NCBI GenBank assembly: GCA_043228905.1 | Contig: JBHGNT010000006.1 | Location: 7,750,001 to 7,814,000, forward strand | Origin: Azolla caroliniana | Taxonomy: Eukaryota > Polypodiophyta | Length of the DNA stretch: 64,000 nucleotides | Direction of reading: 5' to 3' | Shown: positions 23,919 through 36,992 of the stretch, one piece after another | Layout of the letters: every line of letters starts with the position of its first letter | Numbering within the stretch: the first letter of the stretch is position 1 | Notes under the pieces: model-generated | What the model was told of the DNA's origin: nothing | Databases searched by the model: none | The model's input: only the letters and a program-made list of their open reading frames with translations | Position numbers and translations under genes: made by a program

Positions 23919-26900
23919 TCAATCATGAATGTTGTGATGATTCCATGATGCAGGCGCAAACATATTGGGTTTCGTTGTAGGATGATTAAAAGCAGCACCC
24001 TGCTGAGGAAGATTAACCATCCAATTGCCTGCGGCATGAATACTAGCTGTACCACTATTATTAGGATTAGTATTACTATTGTTAGTAGTATGAGTATAGT
24101 TCTCACTACTTTGCCCATACAACAAATTAGGTTTCATAAAGCTATTGTTATAAGAAACCAGTGTGCTGCCTGCATGATGATGATGGTGGTGGTGGTGATC
24201 ATCATCATCCCTAGTATGATTAGTTGTTGATGGATTAGTTGGTTGCATCATCATATGTTGCCCCATGTAGTTATACAACACATGATTCCTTGCTATCATG
24301 TCATTGTTACTTCCACTGCTACCACTGCTACTATTATTATTGTTATGATTATTACTATTATTGTTATTGTTAACTTGTACACCTGAGCTCAGTACTCCTC
24401 CCCCTCGATCCAACGACATTATGTTGCCCGCGGCCACGGCCTTCATGATGGACAGATTGGTCGGCATCATCGCCCCGCGCCTCTGTCCCTCGTGAATATC
24501 GACCACAGATTCACTCCCTTCGGATAAACTGTTGCAGTACATATTGTTGCTAGACATGCTTAGTATATTGGATGGAGGCGCGGCGGCGGCGGCTTGTACC
24601 AATGAGCTACCCGAATCCATGATCCCAACCTGCACATTGCCTAAATTCGCATTCGGAGCTGCGGTTAGGAACATATTCGATCCATGTTGTTGTTGTTGTT
24701 GTTGTAAGGAAGCCGGCCCACCACCCGAGCCTGATGAGTTGTGAATATTCCCATTTATGCCCATGTTAGTACACTCTTGTGATCCTCCTAGTGCTGGCTC
24801 ATCTTGGAAATAGTTGTGCATTAAGTTCAGTTGGGCACCCATTAATGCTCCCCCACCTCCGTGCCCCGTCGTCGTCGTCGACAATCCCGAGACGCTTGAC
24901 AAAGATGGCACGGCCGTATGGGTCTGAAAGAATCTCATATAGTTCGCCGATGGCTGCATGTATGGGCTCGACATTAAGCTCGTCTGATGATCCCGAGGCT
25001 TAAGATCAGCGGATTTAGAATGATTCGGATCGTCAGGCCATAGTCTTTGTTGATATGCTAGTTGTTGATAGTTGTATGCAGCACTAGGAAGTGGTACTTG
25101 TTGTGTATACCCTAGTAATTGCCACTCCTGAGGCCCGGCACTAGAACCATACAAGCTAGCTAGCTCCGTTTCGAGCCGAAAAGTATCCTTCCCAGCTTGG
25201 ATGACATTCAATGTCTCGGCGGTAGACTCGTCTTTGATGCGTTTCGCGAGTGCGTTGATCGGGAGCTGCTCGTTATTACTGGAGCAAATCTTGGCTATGT
25301 CATATCGGCTCATGTCAAAGTTTGTGACCGCATTCACGCCTCGGAACTTGATGGCTGCAATGTCGTACGCTTCAGCAGCCTCCTCTTGAGTGCCTGGAAA
25401 TATTTTAAGCAAAGCAAAGGATTCGTCCATTTCCATGAGACCATCATCATTGGCAACATAACACTATAATACATTATTTCTCAATTAATCAAATTGATAC
25501 TATGGCCGCGAAGATGTGATGGGGCGGTGTATAGGTTAATGGCTACCTTATATACAGCAAGATTGACATTGTTTAATTTTTCCCAGCACAGATCAGCAAC
25601 ATAACAACACTATAATACATTATTTCTTAATCAAATCAATACTATGGCCGAGATGATGTGATCAGTGGTGCATAAGTTAACGGCTACCTTATATATAACA
25701 AGATTGACATTGTTTAATTTTCCCAGAACAGGAAGCTGTGGAGTTGTGCATGATGGCATTTTCGTATTTTAAACACACGGGAAGGCAATGCCAATGAATG
25801 GAAATAATGATTTGCATTAAGAGACTGGAAAATAGATTTGCACTTACTGAATGTTCCGAGGTATAAGTCTTTGTTTCCTGCGACACGTCCAATCCTAGCT
25901 TGCCAACGACCGTGTTGATGATGCCTGTTAAGTTAAGCACATTGCTGCATTACATACATTTATAAAACTAACAATACATATAGATATGCTTTTAAATATG
26001 TTGGAAGCTTTATAAGTTACAAAGCTCATATATTGGCCACCAATCCACATATATTGGAGTTTAGCTGGATCTAATTCTTTGTGGTATATGTAAAAATCTT
26101 GATCAGATCTGGATTACCTCGTGACACCTCTGTATTTGGATGCACCCCTAGAGAAGCCGCTACTATTCCTGCAATCAGAAAAGTTGAAGGAAATGAGAAT
26201 CTGGAACTGCAGGTATACACAATATACAACTAGTTATGACCACATATTTTAGTATTATGACATTTTTGGCATGCCAATGTATTTATCCTTCTCTCGCATG
26301 ATTTGGTATTTGTACATTAACATTACTGTATGTATACATTTTAACATTGCCGAACCGACCTTCGCAGATAAGCGATAAACTCTTGGCGCGTCATGTTCTT
26401 CATTTCCTCCAATTCCTTTTCGTAGTTCGAGAGCTGTAAAATATTATCGGAGAAGAAGAGGCTAATACTTAATCAAGAGATCGAGCGAAAAAAAGATTCA
26501 AACAGAAGATCTCGGTTTTAACAGAGTTATAATCATATAAAGGACTACTTACTATACACTATTCCACTACAGGCCATATGGATGGATGTAAGTGGACATA
26601 TTTGTGTCATGCTTGGCTCTAGGAAGGATAGATAGATGCATTTCTCATGAATTTTTGATACCACCATTGTAATGACGCAGATTAGTATGTATACTATTGT
26701 TTTGATTTTGAAAACATATATATCTAGATGAATTGCGGCTTGCTTACCGGGAAGTTGATAGTGGTAGTTGGTCCCCAATATTTCAAAGCCGCGAGATCAT
26801 AAGACCTTGCGGCCTTATCTTCTTTGTCGTACCCCCCTGCGCGGAAACAAAACGTTAAGAAAATGAGTCAAGATCCCATTGCAGGATATAATTGTATATT

Positions 26901-28399
26901 CATGTCTATATACACTGCTAACATGTTCTAAGGTGCTCCTCAAAATTAGACCTTAGAAGGTGCATAACCTAGCTCATGCCTGACCTAGCCATGGTAAATC
27001 AACTGTGTGCCTAATAATGCACAAGGAGGCTAGAAGAACTGCTGGTTAGGGCAAATAGGTTATAGCAACATATATCAGGACCTCATGGCTTCGGTATTGT
27101 ACTAATGTGCCTAGTAGATTAGATCAATGAAGACCTACACCAACATGCTAAGTGTTCTTTACTTGTTTTTGTTATGGCTTGTAGTTTCCAACTGATGATT
27201 ATGCAAATAATGGCTTGTAGTTTACAACTGATGATTATACAAATACAGCCACGATTGTGCCTAATAATGGCGAAATTGGTTAGTTGGGATAGTGGATCGA
27301 TCGCTTTGGACATTGTAAATGCGGATGACTTGAGATAAACTACATTCTCGTATAGCAATCGATGAATTGTTATTGTAGCTAAAAATATAATGCTAAGAGT
27401 GTTGATCCATGAATAATGATAATATATTTGGCTACTTATAAATTGGATAACTATTTGATCACTTACCTAAATACACTGTGCAGTTCCAAATCAATTCATG
27501 GGTTCATTAATCCAAACACCCGGCGCGCGAGACAAAAAAACAAAACAGGAGTCAAATTTAGTTAGTGCTAATTGCATATTTAAGATTGGAAAGAAAGAAA
27601 CTAATGATGGTGCTTACCTTGTCTTCCTTTCCTTGTTTGTCCTTCTCTCCGACAACTGTTGTCCCATAAATGTGCCTCATAACGCCCCGTCCATCGATGT
27701 CTGCATGGCAATTAATGATGTTCCGAGAATATTCAATATTTCGTTCTTCTTAATGCATTAATATAGTCTACTCAAATGTTAATTTAATTTGCAATCGATA
27801 GAATTTGCATAACGAATATTAGTAATTCAATTATCTACAAAATTATTATTATTATGTTAGGATAGGAAAGGAAAAGACATTGCCTAGAAAGTCGAATGAT
27901 GAATAAGTTGTCAGGTACCATGATTATGTCCCCCCCATATGGGCAATTTCTTATGTACAGAACAGGAACTGATTCATACGAAATATTATACATATAGTAA
28001 ATCCATAAATGCTGATTTGACATAAATACTCTACTCTAGGTATTATTAGACATGGGGGGGGGGGGGGGGGGGGGGCAATTTACTAGTGGATTCTGATTGC
28101 CCCCTGACAATGAGAGAATGTCCACAACTTTATGGGAAAATGCCCAGACCCGCACTTGACCTAATACTGTCTGTCCTATACATACAACTTCATGGGAACT
28201 GATTTTGCCCACCAACTTCATGGGAATTAAAACTATTGTCTAGAAATTCCTGACAAAATTTGGAATGAAATCATGATCATCATCCCTCAGATACTGGTGT
28301 GCTTTCCATGAGTTTCCTAAACCCTAAACCCTAAGTCATGGGGAGTACGCAGAAATGAAGTCTGAGAAATTTGATCTAACTCATATATTTATTTACGTA

Positions 28400-28448
<49 letters not shown>

Positions 28449-31327
28449 CTATGTGTGTATGTATGTATGTATGTATAATCAATCTTGTTGATTCGAAGCT
28501 AATTTTTCTTTACTTTGTGACTCCACGGTAGATCGAGGTCCGTTGTCCGAATGTGTCGACGGACTTCCTGGGCGTACTCGAGATGTTCGTCGATGGTGCG
28601 CTCAAGCTTGGGCTAGCTGGGAAATTAGCATGATGAGCAATCAGGTTGGGCACTAAATGGTTGTTATGATCCGCATCATCGGTAAAGGATGAGGTTGTCG
28701 TGATTGTCCTTGCCGGCTTCGAGTCATTATTATTAATCATGTTAACATCACTCGAGGCACTGATCTCGCCATTCATAATTACACCATTGTTATTAATGTG
28801 ATTGATGTTGCCATGATGCATTACATTATTGTTAGTTGTAGTACCAGGATCATTAAGCGATCTAGGATAAGTATTTAATGATACTATGGTATGATTATTG
28901 TTGTGATGATGTGAAGAAGGATGGATAAGGCTAGTGTTAGTGGAGATGTTAGGTGAGGTGGGGGCTATGTAGTTGTGCTGATTATCTGCATGAACGTTAT
29001 TAGGATTGTTATTATTATTATTATTATGATGATGATGATCAATGTGGGTTAATGTATGATTAAGAAGCGTGTTGTTGCTTGGGGTTATGGATAATGAGAG
29101 AGATTGATTTCCATTATTAGTGTTATCATCATGAATGCCTGACATAACTATACTCGAATTATTACCAGTTGTTGTTGTCTGATCGATAATGCTCGACTGT
29201 GTCCCCGACCTTTGCATACTAAACCAGGGCTTCATAAACGAGAGTCCCACCAGATTATTATTATTAGTATTATTCATCTCATCATGATCATCGTGATCAT
29301 GGTGATGATGATTTGAATGATCCATCAATCCTGACCCTTGAGGATTCATGAGCTCTAAGTTGCAATTGGAATACTTAAACATGTTGTTGCTATAACTATT
29401 ATCATGATGATGGTTATTCGCCAGCATAATTTGGTCATGATCGCCATCTTGATCATCATCATCATCATCATCATCGCGATGATGATGATGATCATCAGTG
29501 TATATTAAACTCTGATTCATTAATAGATCGCCATGGCCGTGGTGGTGGCTAGTACTGTTTAATGCGATCAATGCATGATCGTTATATTGAACATGAGCAT
29601 CTCCTTGTCGATGCATTAGCAAGTGATCGGATTGACATGTCGCCAGAGCCAGAGCATTGGGGCGAGCTTCTGTAATTTCTGAGTGTTTCGGGGGGGACTC
29701 TGTGTTAGACCTGGTACTCAATGTGTCTGCACCATTATTATTATTAGTAGTAGTAGTATGATTGATATTGTAAACTGTATTCGCATTCTGAGCCTGTTGA
29801 TACAATACGTTGTGATTATCGTTCTCATCATCGTCATGATGATGATGATGATGATGATGATGCTGTAAGGAAATGTGTGCAGGTTTAATGGCGTTGGAGA
29901 AGAGCATGTTGCGGTTCTTGAAGCTGGGGTATTCTTTGCAGGAATGGGAGGAAGCAGGAGCAGGAGGTGCAGGATTCATGGTGTGGTATGATGATTTGGA
30001 TGTGTCTGCAGCTTGGGCTCCGAGGAAATCCTCGAGCTTGGGCATGAATCCATGGCCTTTGATCTCCTGGGAGGAGGAGGAGGAGGAGGATTTCGCAGAT
30101 GCTACCTGATGCCTGAACCGGGGCGATGTCTTCTGCTCCTGCAGAGCCTGATTCGTGTACTGATGCTGCTGCAGCTTCATGCCTGATGATGAGGTACCCG
30201 CCATCTCTGCTGCCGCCAGATTCTTCATCTCCTCCTCCTCCTCCTCTTCCTGCTCCCCCTCATCTCTCTGTGAATGCTCAGAATCCTTCGCCATAGCTGC
30301 AGTTTCATCCCATTGCTCTGCAGCTGCTAGCAGCAGATAATCGGATGGAAAGACAAGAAAACAAAATTATAATAAAATAGGATGCTGTTTCAACTTAATT
30401 AAGTTACGCATTCTGATGATGTAAATTAGCCTGATTTGGATCCACCCCCACTGAAATCTAATATTTACATGCAGATATATTGATATATATATATATATAT
30501 ATAGAACAACTCGATTACACTTCAAGTTAGTATTTGTTGAGGAAATGTTGATTAATTCATTCCTGACTTGCTGAATCTGTTCCATTAAATCTTCTAATGG
30601 TACACCGTAGCTTTTATTATTATTATTAGCTCTAATGGGTGAGTGAGTCCCGTTTCATTAAATCTTCTGAAAATGTGGCTGCCGTGGTCTGCAGTTTTGT
30701 TTGGAAAGCTATCATGGTAATAAATAAATAAAAATTTTAAAAAGAAAGAAAAATTTTACCTGCTGGCGGAGCAGCAGAAGCAGCCTGGGACGGCAATAAT
30801 AACGGATTAACGGAAATCCTGGACTCGGGATCAAGGCAACTACTACTGGTGTGAAGAAGGCGAGAGCCATGATTTACAACATAATCTCCCCCCATTGCAA
30901 CTGTAGTAGTAGTAGTAGTAGTAGTAATAGGAGGAGTATCATGCGTGCTATTGGAATGGGCGTGATTCTCAGTATCGGAGCTAATGTTGCTGCTATTCTG
31001 ATGATGGTGATGGTGATGGTGATGATGATTCATAGTCATGGCGGCTTCGTGATGGGGATGATGAGGATGATGAGGATGATGATGATGATGATGATGATTC
31101 ATCGTCGTCGGGTCAGGACGCTGCTGATAATGAGCATGGTGAGCGAGGAATTGGGTAGCAGGAGACGCGGGCATGCTATTAGGGTTAGGGTTAGGGTTAG
31201 GGTTAACAGGGTTGGTAGTGATGAGCAATGAGGATGTATCATGGTGGAGGTCATTATGATTAACAGGTGGGAGTGCAGGGGAGAGTAAACCGAGCCAATT
31301 GTGGTGATGATGATGGTTAGAGCCCAT
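23919..31327 (-). CDS. AINTEGUMENTA/PLETHORA-type AP2 transcription factor (two AP2 domains), 1412 aa
   Basis: Nine exons on the minus strand: 31327-30760, 30326-28514, 27700-27618, 27475-27467, 26836-26748, 26433-26360, 26168-26118, 25924-25848, 25393-23919. They sum to 4239 nt and keep phase. The N-terminus has NWLGLLSP (euANT2-like). PKLEDFLG is at about residues 285-292, followed by [18 protein letters not shown]2 domain 1 (about 788-854) carries the ANT-type insertion [14 protein letters not shown]. The linker [19 protein letters not shown] leads to AP2 domain 2 (about 887-943, [20 protein letters not shown]). This is the ANT/AIL/PLT/BBM lineage, nuclear DNA-binding regulators of meristem and organ growth. 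There is no sign of a miR172 site. The protein is over twice the usual 550-650 aa because of His, Asn, Asp, Gln and Ser runs. Exon 2 acceptor could be 3 or 6 bases further in. Confidence 0.93.
25453..25731. repeat. ~142-bp tandem duplication in intron 8 of the ANT-like gene
   Basis: GCAACATAAC followed by ACTATAATACATTATTTCT occurs at 25453 and again at 25596. The copies continue through a GGCTACCTTATATA block to TTTAATTTTCCCAG. Offset is 141-143. It lies within intron 25394-25847, and both copies end in a CCCAG that resembles, but is not used as, a splice signal on the plus strand. Confidence 0.85.
27176..27247. repeat. 36-bp tandem repeat, two copies, in intron 4 of the ANT-like gene
   Basis: GGCTTGTAGTTT, then CAACTGATGATTAT, occurs at 27176 and 27212 with one or two changes between copies. 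Confidence 0.8.
27467..27475 (-). other. 9-nt micro-exon of the ANT-like gene (encodes VYL)
   Basis: The minus strand reads CACAG, then TGTATTTAG, then GTAAGTG. With one base from exon 3 and two from exon 5 it gives V-Y-L-G, exactly the residues needed between KGRQ and GGYDKED in AP2 domain 1. A 9-nt exon at this place is a known trait of AP2/ANT genes of seed plants. It is too short for ORF finders. Confidence 0.93.
28054..28075 (+). repeat. 22-base poly-G tract in intron 2 of the ANT-like gene
   Basis: An uninterrupted run of 22 G on the plus strand (C on the transcribed strand of the ANT-like gene). Runs like this are prone to length error in sequencing. Confidence 0.9.
28316..28334 (+). 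promoter_or_regulatory. Double telo-box (CCTAAACCCTAAACCCTAA) in intron 2
   Basis: Two and a half units of the plant telomere repeat CCCTAAA inside the large second intron. Intronic telo-boxes can recruit regulators in plants. Function here is not shown by sequence. Confidence 0.4.
28396..28476. repeat. (TG)n/(TATG)n microsatellite in intron 2
   Basis: Long TG run followed by TATG units, ending about 35 bases from the exon 2 donor at 28513. Its closeness to the splice site is notable. Confidence 0.9.
31179..31205 (+). repeat. (TTAGGG)4 interstitial telomere-like repeat inside coding exon 1 of the ANT-like gene
   Basis: Four perfect TTAGGG units read on the minus strand as NPNPNPNPN of the protein. 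The hexamer is the human-type repeat, while most plants use TTTAGGG, so this is more likely a simple-sequence expansion than captured telomere DNA. Confidence 0.85.
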
Positions 31328-31404
31328 GGATCAGTAGTGAGTTGGAGGGGGGGGGGGGGCCTTAATGAAAATTATAATAGTATGGCAGGCATAGGCGAAG
31401 CAGG

Positions 31405-31488
31405 AGAAGAAGAAGAAGAAGAAGAAGAAGAAGAAGAAGAAGAAGAAGAAGAAGAAGAAGAAGAAGAGGGAGAAGAAGAAGAAGAAGC
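31405..31488. repeat. (GAA)n tract, CTT-rich 5' leader of the ANT-like gene
   Basis: About 28 near-perfect GAA units, 78-161 bases upstream of the ATG at 31327. On the gene strand this is (CTT)n, a common plant 5'-UTR and core-promoter pattern. It may be transcribed leader. Confidence 0.8.
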
Positions 31489-31958
31489 CATTGATTGATT
31501 GATTGCTTGATTTGTTAAGGGAAGAAGAGTAAAACTAGAAGAAGGAAGTAAAATCACACAAAAAATAAAACTTAACTAAGAACCAAAAGAAGAAAAAAAA
31601 ACAAATACAGAAACGAAGAAGAAGAAGAAGAAAGAAAGAAAGAAGAGTGAAGGACGATCCATTTTAGTTAAAAAATAAAATATTAAGTATTTGTTTCCTC
31701 GTCATGTGTGCCCATCCGTACGTGGGGGCACTCATACAAAAATAAGGATTTGTTTAATTTCATGCATACATACCATACATACATGATACACATATACATA
31801 TACATACACATAAAATGCATACATACCATACCATACCATACCATACAAAAGGCACCGAAACTCTTATCCATATACATATACATACATATATATGTGTGTA
31901 CATATGTCTATAGTTATGTACACACATATATATGTATGTATATGTATATATACATATT

Positions 31959-31995
<37 letters not shown>

Positions 31996-32070
31996 AATAT
32001 CCTAGTACTTCCTTTTTATCTTGTTTGTCATAGATACACACCCGTAACACACGGACTCCATTTGCTCTCC
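31489..32070. repeat. Microsatellite-rich upstream region of the ANT-like gene
   Basis: Contains A/G-rich leader sequence, CCATA pentamers (about 31820-31847), TATA/CATA runs and an AC run (about 31963-31991). Open frames here are repeat artefacts. The ANT-like promoter should lie in this interval, but no TATA box could be assigned with confidence. Confidence 0.6.
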
Positions 32071-32516
32071 TGTGACGCCCCGCTTGTTCTTGTTATTTGG
32101 CATTGTATATCATGTGGCACTCGTCCGCGTCACATAACGGAAGACATTCGACCCCGGAATTTAGAAGCAGACAGACGAAGAAAAGAACTTTATTTAATGT
32201 GGGCCGAACACGTTTGATATTCTTGCGAATAGCCACAATGAGCTAGATGGTCGACATCTCGTGGGGCCAAAGCACGAACTGCTACTTGCGGCACCCGTAC
32301 AGATCTAATATATCACTATCATCATACAAATTGGCTCGTGTGGTGAATACTATATATATTGTTTGCTCAATTGTGGTAATCACCCACCCCCTTTACATAA
32401 CTCGGCGTAACATTGAGCCTAGGAGTCTCCATAGGTACTGTTTTGCCATCTTTGATCTGTTAATGTTGTGTCTTGAATGACAAGCATGCAAATGCCGGTT
32501 ACCGAAAGTTGTCACA
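32071..32516. mobile_element. Possible solo LTR (TGTGAC...GTCACA)
   Basis: The segment begins TGTGACGCCCCGC, a frequent plant LTR start, and ends GTTGTCACA, giving matching 6-bp inverted termini. It is more GC-rich than its flanks. No target-site duplication (TCTCC on the left, CAATT on the right) was found and no second copy exists in the window, so the call is tentative. Confidence 0.35.
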
Positions 32517-34275
32517 CAATTTTTTGTAAGGGGCAATCATTCAAAATATGCCAACGTCGATGCTACAAAGTTGTTTTAGCAAACTACTTTCTCAAAGGGC
32601 TAACCATTTTGGTGGTCCAAATGTGTATGAAAATTATCTAGAGTAAAAATTTCAATCATATCACAACCTTATGCCCCAAAGGAGAGCCTTAAATACCAAC
32701 ACTTTGCCACACTAACCTATTTTGCTTACTGTCCACTTGAAGTTAATGCCAATATAATACAGCATACTTAGATGACGTGTATCACTACTCCATGTTCATT
32801 ATGTTGAATCAGGCCCCAATTTCAAAAGTAATCGTGTGAAGACTAATGTAACATTTCACGTTGTACAAGAGAGTTCAACATTTACTATTATCACATTTGA
32901 CTATATTGTGCATGCCCACCAAAAATTCATTCTCAAACTACATATTGAGACAATTCAAATGTACTAGTACATCTTGGCTCATGTTCAAGCGAATATTATG
33001 ATGTACTAATCTAATCTAGATTTTTAGAAAATATACAACATGACTTGTGTTTAGGCACATTATGGTCATAACAAGATATAGCATTCAAGCAACAGTCTAA
33101 ATTTTAGTACATCATGTTGGTGGTTAGGAACAATTTAGAATTGTGCATGTTGTTTGTCTCTCTACATGGTCTACCAACATGTTACCCATTTGCCCCCCCC
33201 ATGTTTCAATGTTTTTCTCTTCATGTTATTGCATGTAACAACGAGATCGTTAGCCATGCAAACAACCCATCTATATGCATTTGTCCCTCTATGTCTCTAA
33301 AATTGTTTTTCATCCTCTCTCTTTCCCCATATATAGATACCATATGTTCTAGAACTCTTTGAATTTGAAAGTGTTAAACACATACAAAAAAATGAATTTG
33401 AATTACATAAGTTGGGGGCAGAAATAATAGAACTCTCATGTATGTATAGTTCAGGAATTTTGCAACCATGCAACGTGGAGAAATCTAAAGATCAACATAA
33501 AAACCAATACTATACCTAAGACAATTCTAATGAATAATAGCAATACATAACTTCACTACGTTTCACTTTCAACAATACATTATGTTCCTAGGTGTTCGTA
33601 ATTACTACATATTATATTTGTTTTTTTTACACATGTAAGTTTGTAACTATTTAAGTTTATTCAAAAGGCTCCATGTTCTTTATTATAAGTTCCCTTCTAA
33701 TCATGGGTATGGCATTTACTATGACTATTAAGTTAACTTACAATCAGACCATGAAATCTAGCATTGCATTATTACTTTTCAATGCTCACATTGGGCACCT
33801 TCTAAACTTAGTAATCAAGAACATATGTAGACAACATCGTAATTAACACACTACAAGAAATGAAAGAAGAAGTTCACCTAAGTAACTTGGATTTAGTTCA
33901 AAATCTTACTAGCTAGGAAATGAAATCATGTAAAATCATGCAAGGTTAAAGTACAACAGGTCAAAGGATGACTGAACAAGATCAATATAATAATTTGTTT
34001 ATGTATCATGGGGGCCCATGGGCCTTTATAATACAATTAAACGAGCATATGGGTTAGTAGAGTATGAACCACAATATAGAGTAGTTTATTGTTAAAATAT
34101 TGGTGGTATCCTATCTCATGAATCGAGGAGCTTCGAGAAATGTAGGGTTTTTTTTTCTTTACACAACTTTCCTCTCGAGAAATGGAGCAAAATGGAATGA
34201 GAGTAGTGACTTATATAAAGAAATCCCATTGATGTAAAAGAGACAATAGTAATGAAGAGTTTTTTTGCTTCTTCG

Positions 34276-34317
<42 letters not shown>

Positions 34318-36955
34318 GGGGGGGTTGGGGGGAAACATATTTAATCTAGCGAAACAATGTTTGTATAATTGTCGAGATAGATTGAATCTTTTTTAATGTC
34401 ACATCATGTAGCTCAACGTTTTCATGATTTCTAGGAATGAAAATCATATCTTGTTTGTAAAGGAAAAGAAGACGATGATCTACGCATTCTTATCTTTTAT
34501 CCACTCAATGACATATGAGTTGAGGCTCATCCTACTTGGACACTTATCTTATTTTGATAATTAATGTTCAAAATGTGTTGAAAAGGTTACGAAAGTAGTA
34601 TTGTTATAAATATGTGACCTTTGATCATAACACAAGCTATGAGCGAATGAACAACATCAGATTGATTTTCGATGTGGAAAGTTTTGTTAGAATAAGATAT
34701 GGGTCAACCTACTTGTGCATGGTTAATCACCCTCAAATTATGGCAAAAGGTTATCAAAATTTATAGCATGTTGAGAGTCATGCACAATCAGAATCGCCAT
34801 CAGTACAAGTCTTAGGAGAAGTATTAGGCATGAAAGTAGGTTTGAACATTGACAAATGTCAGTTTCTTATATTATTGGGGAGGCACCCTGATGAACCAAT
34901 GAGTTAGATGTCATAAAACAAAAGTCTTGAATTATCTTATCTTGTACCTATCGTGTCTTATACAATGACTTGTAAATACTTTGGATAATAACAATATGAA
35001 GTTCTATCACATCCTTGAGGAGTTGTTCTTAGGATGCCAAAACACTAGTGAATGGCATATATGGCAATTGCTTTTGCCTTAAACATCATCCAATGTGATA
35101 AGTAACATGTGCAACCATTGTCAAACTTAGTATAAAATAAGTAAAGCAATGAGCACACAAAGAGATGGTTTTGCAAATTTGTCTTAGGAGACCATATGAA
35201 AAGATTACGTGCCTGAGTTGGTGCCAAACGTGAGGTTGGGTCACCATTAACAAAGATTCATCTCCAACTATAGCATGTCAATCATGTCAGCTTGCATGGA
35301 GTTTAAGTACTAACTGTAGCATGCATTCCTATGAGAGATCATTATGGACCTTTGTTTTAATACAACGGAAGGTTTTGCAAACTTCATGCACAAACTACCG
35401 AGAAATTTGGCTTTATAAGGATCTAGGTAAAGTAAACAAGCAACATTTTTAGTTGCCAATCCAACCAACTTTAACATTGTCTTTTTTTGCTCGTTTTTGT
35501 TGGAAAATTTACTATGTTTATAGGTATGTACATATTATAATTGTTATATGTGTCTCTATGTGAATATGCTCATACATGTGTACACCATGTAAATTGCCTA
35601 TGTACGTAGATAAGTGCATAGATAGGTATACACATTCACACAAACATGGTTACATATATTATTGGGGTAAGTTATAAGAAATGAAGTTTTAGTGCTGGAA
35701 AAAACTAAAGAGAATCATGAGAATCCGATCTATAGGGAATTATTGCTACCAACTTTAACGTTTTTCCTCAAAATCAACAATGAAATGGCCACTTTCAAAT
35801 GGAAACATCCAAAAACCTTGTCCCCTTGAACAATCGTAATCTTTTAGCTCAATTGGGCTTCTATAATTGTTAACAACATTGAATTAATGCTTGCTACGTT
35901 GATCAGAATCACATGGCATAGTTCATTGGTTAAGCTTAAATTAGTTTGGTAATTGTACGTATGGTCATGTTTGGCCAAACTTCTACGATAATGTTCTAAT
36001 TCTATACTTTATATTGTTATTGTGTGAAATTTGATCCAACTTTTAGCAATGACATTAGAAATATTTAGAAATCACTCTGATAGATGTCAAGTATATCATG
36101 ACTTTATGAGGTTCAATCAAGTTATTTAAAAATGTGGTTAATGATCAATGTAAAGTGAGTGAAGGAATGAAAAACTTTACCATTGGTGGATCGAAATGTT
36201 TTTTTGAATAGTATATATGTTTTCTTTTCCTCTTTCACGGCGACCAACTCGATGCAAAGCAAGCACTCCAACAATGTTCTAGGGTTTAGTGCGAACCCAA
36301 ATTCACATTACGAAACAATGTGGCGGTATCAGTTTTTTTAATGATTGTTTTCTAAATCTACTCTTTTTGTTAATATAATCGCACTTCCTTTTCAATGATA
36401 ACGAAAATGTTTTAATAAAAAGTAGGAGGTCAAAGTTCAACGAAACATTGTTAGGTTAAACAATTGTTCCGGGCTCTGAATCCTAAACATCTTTTATTGA
36501 TTTTTTCTCTTCTCTAATGCAAGGTTTTTTTTACCAACCTTTTAATGTACTCGTACAACATTTTAACCATACTCATCTTTATTTTATAGAACAAGTGTGT
36601 GACGTGGCAATGCCAAACCATATACTTTTAACATGATTCATACACAAAGTAATTGATAACACCCCTTGTTTTACGTGGTAATGTCAACATTTACGCTATT
36701 GTGGTCTCAAAAAATATCTTTGGTCGAAAAGTAATGTTAAGTTTATTGCCTAAAATTATATAGGTGATCACATTATTGATAGTATAACCTTGTTTTCCTT
36801 ATTGCATTATATCAATACTATGCCTTGTATTTCACGGCAATATCAATAGTAACTTTTGAGTATTGTTAGGAGTACTCTCGCATATATCATATATCGTGCA
36901 CAATATCAACAATATCCCTCTTATATCACATATTCACAATACCCCACCACCCCCT

Positions 36956-36992
<37 letters not shown>

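Noticed and set aside
30851-31231. Met-rich plus-strand frame of 126 codons
   Set aside because: Antisense reading of CAT-repeat coding sequence in ANT-like exon 1; composition is a repeat artefact.
31301-31498. Poly-Glu plus-strand frame and poly-Ser minus-strand frame
   Set aside because: Both are translations of the (GAA)n tract in the leader of the ANT-like gene.
31708-32217. 169-codon plus-strand frame rich in Tyr, Ile and His
   Set aside because: Runs through CATA and AC microsatellites; composition and lack of a domain show it is not a gene.
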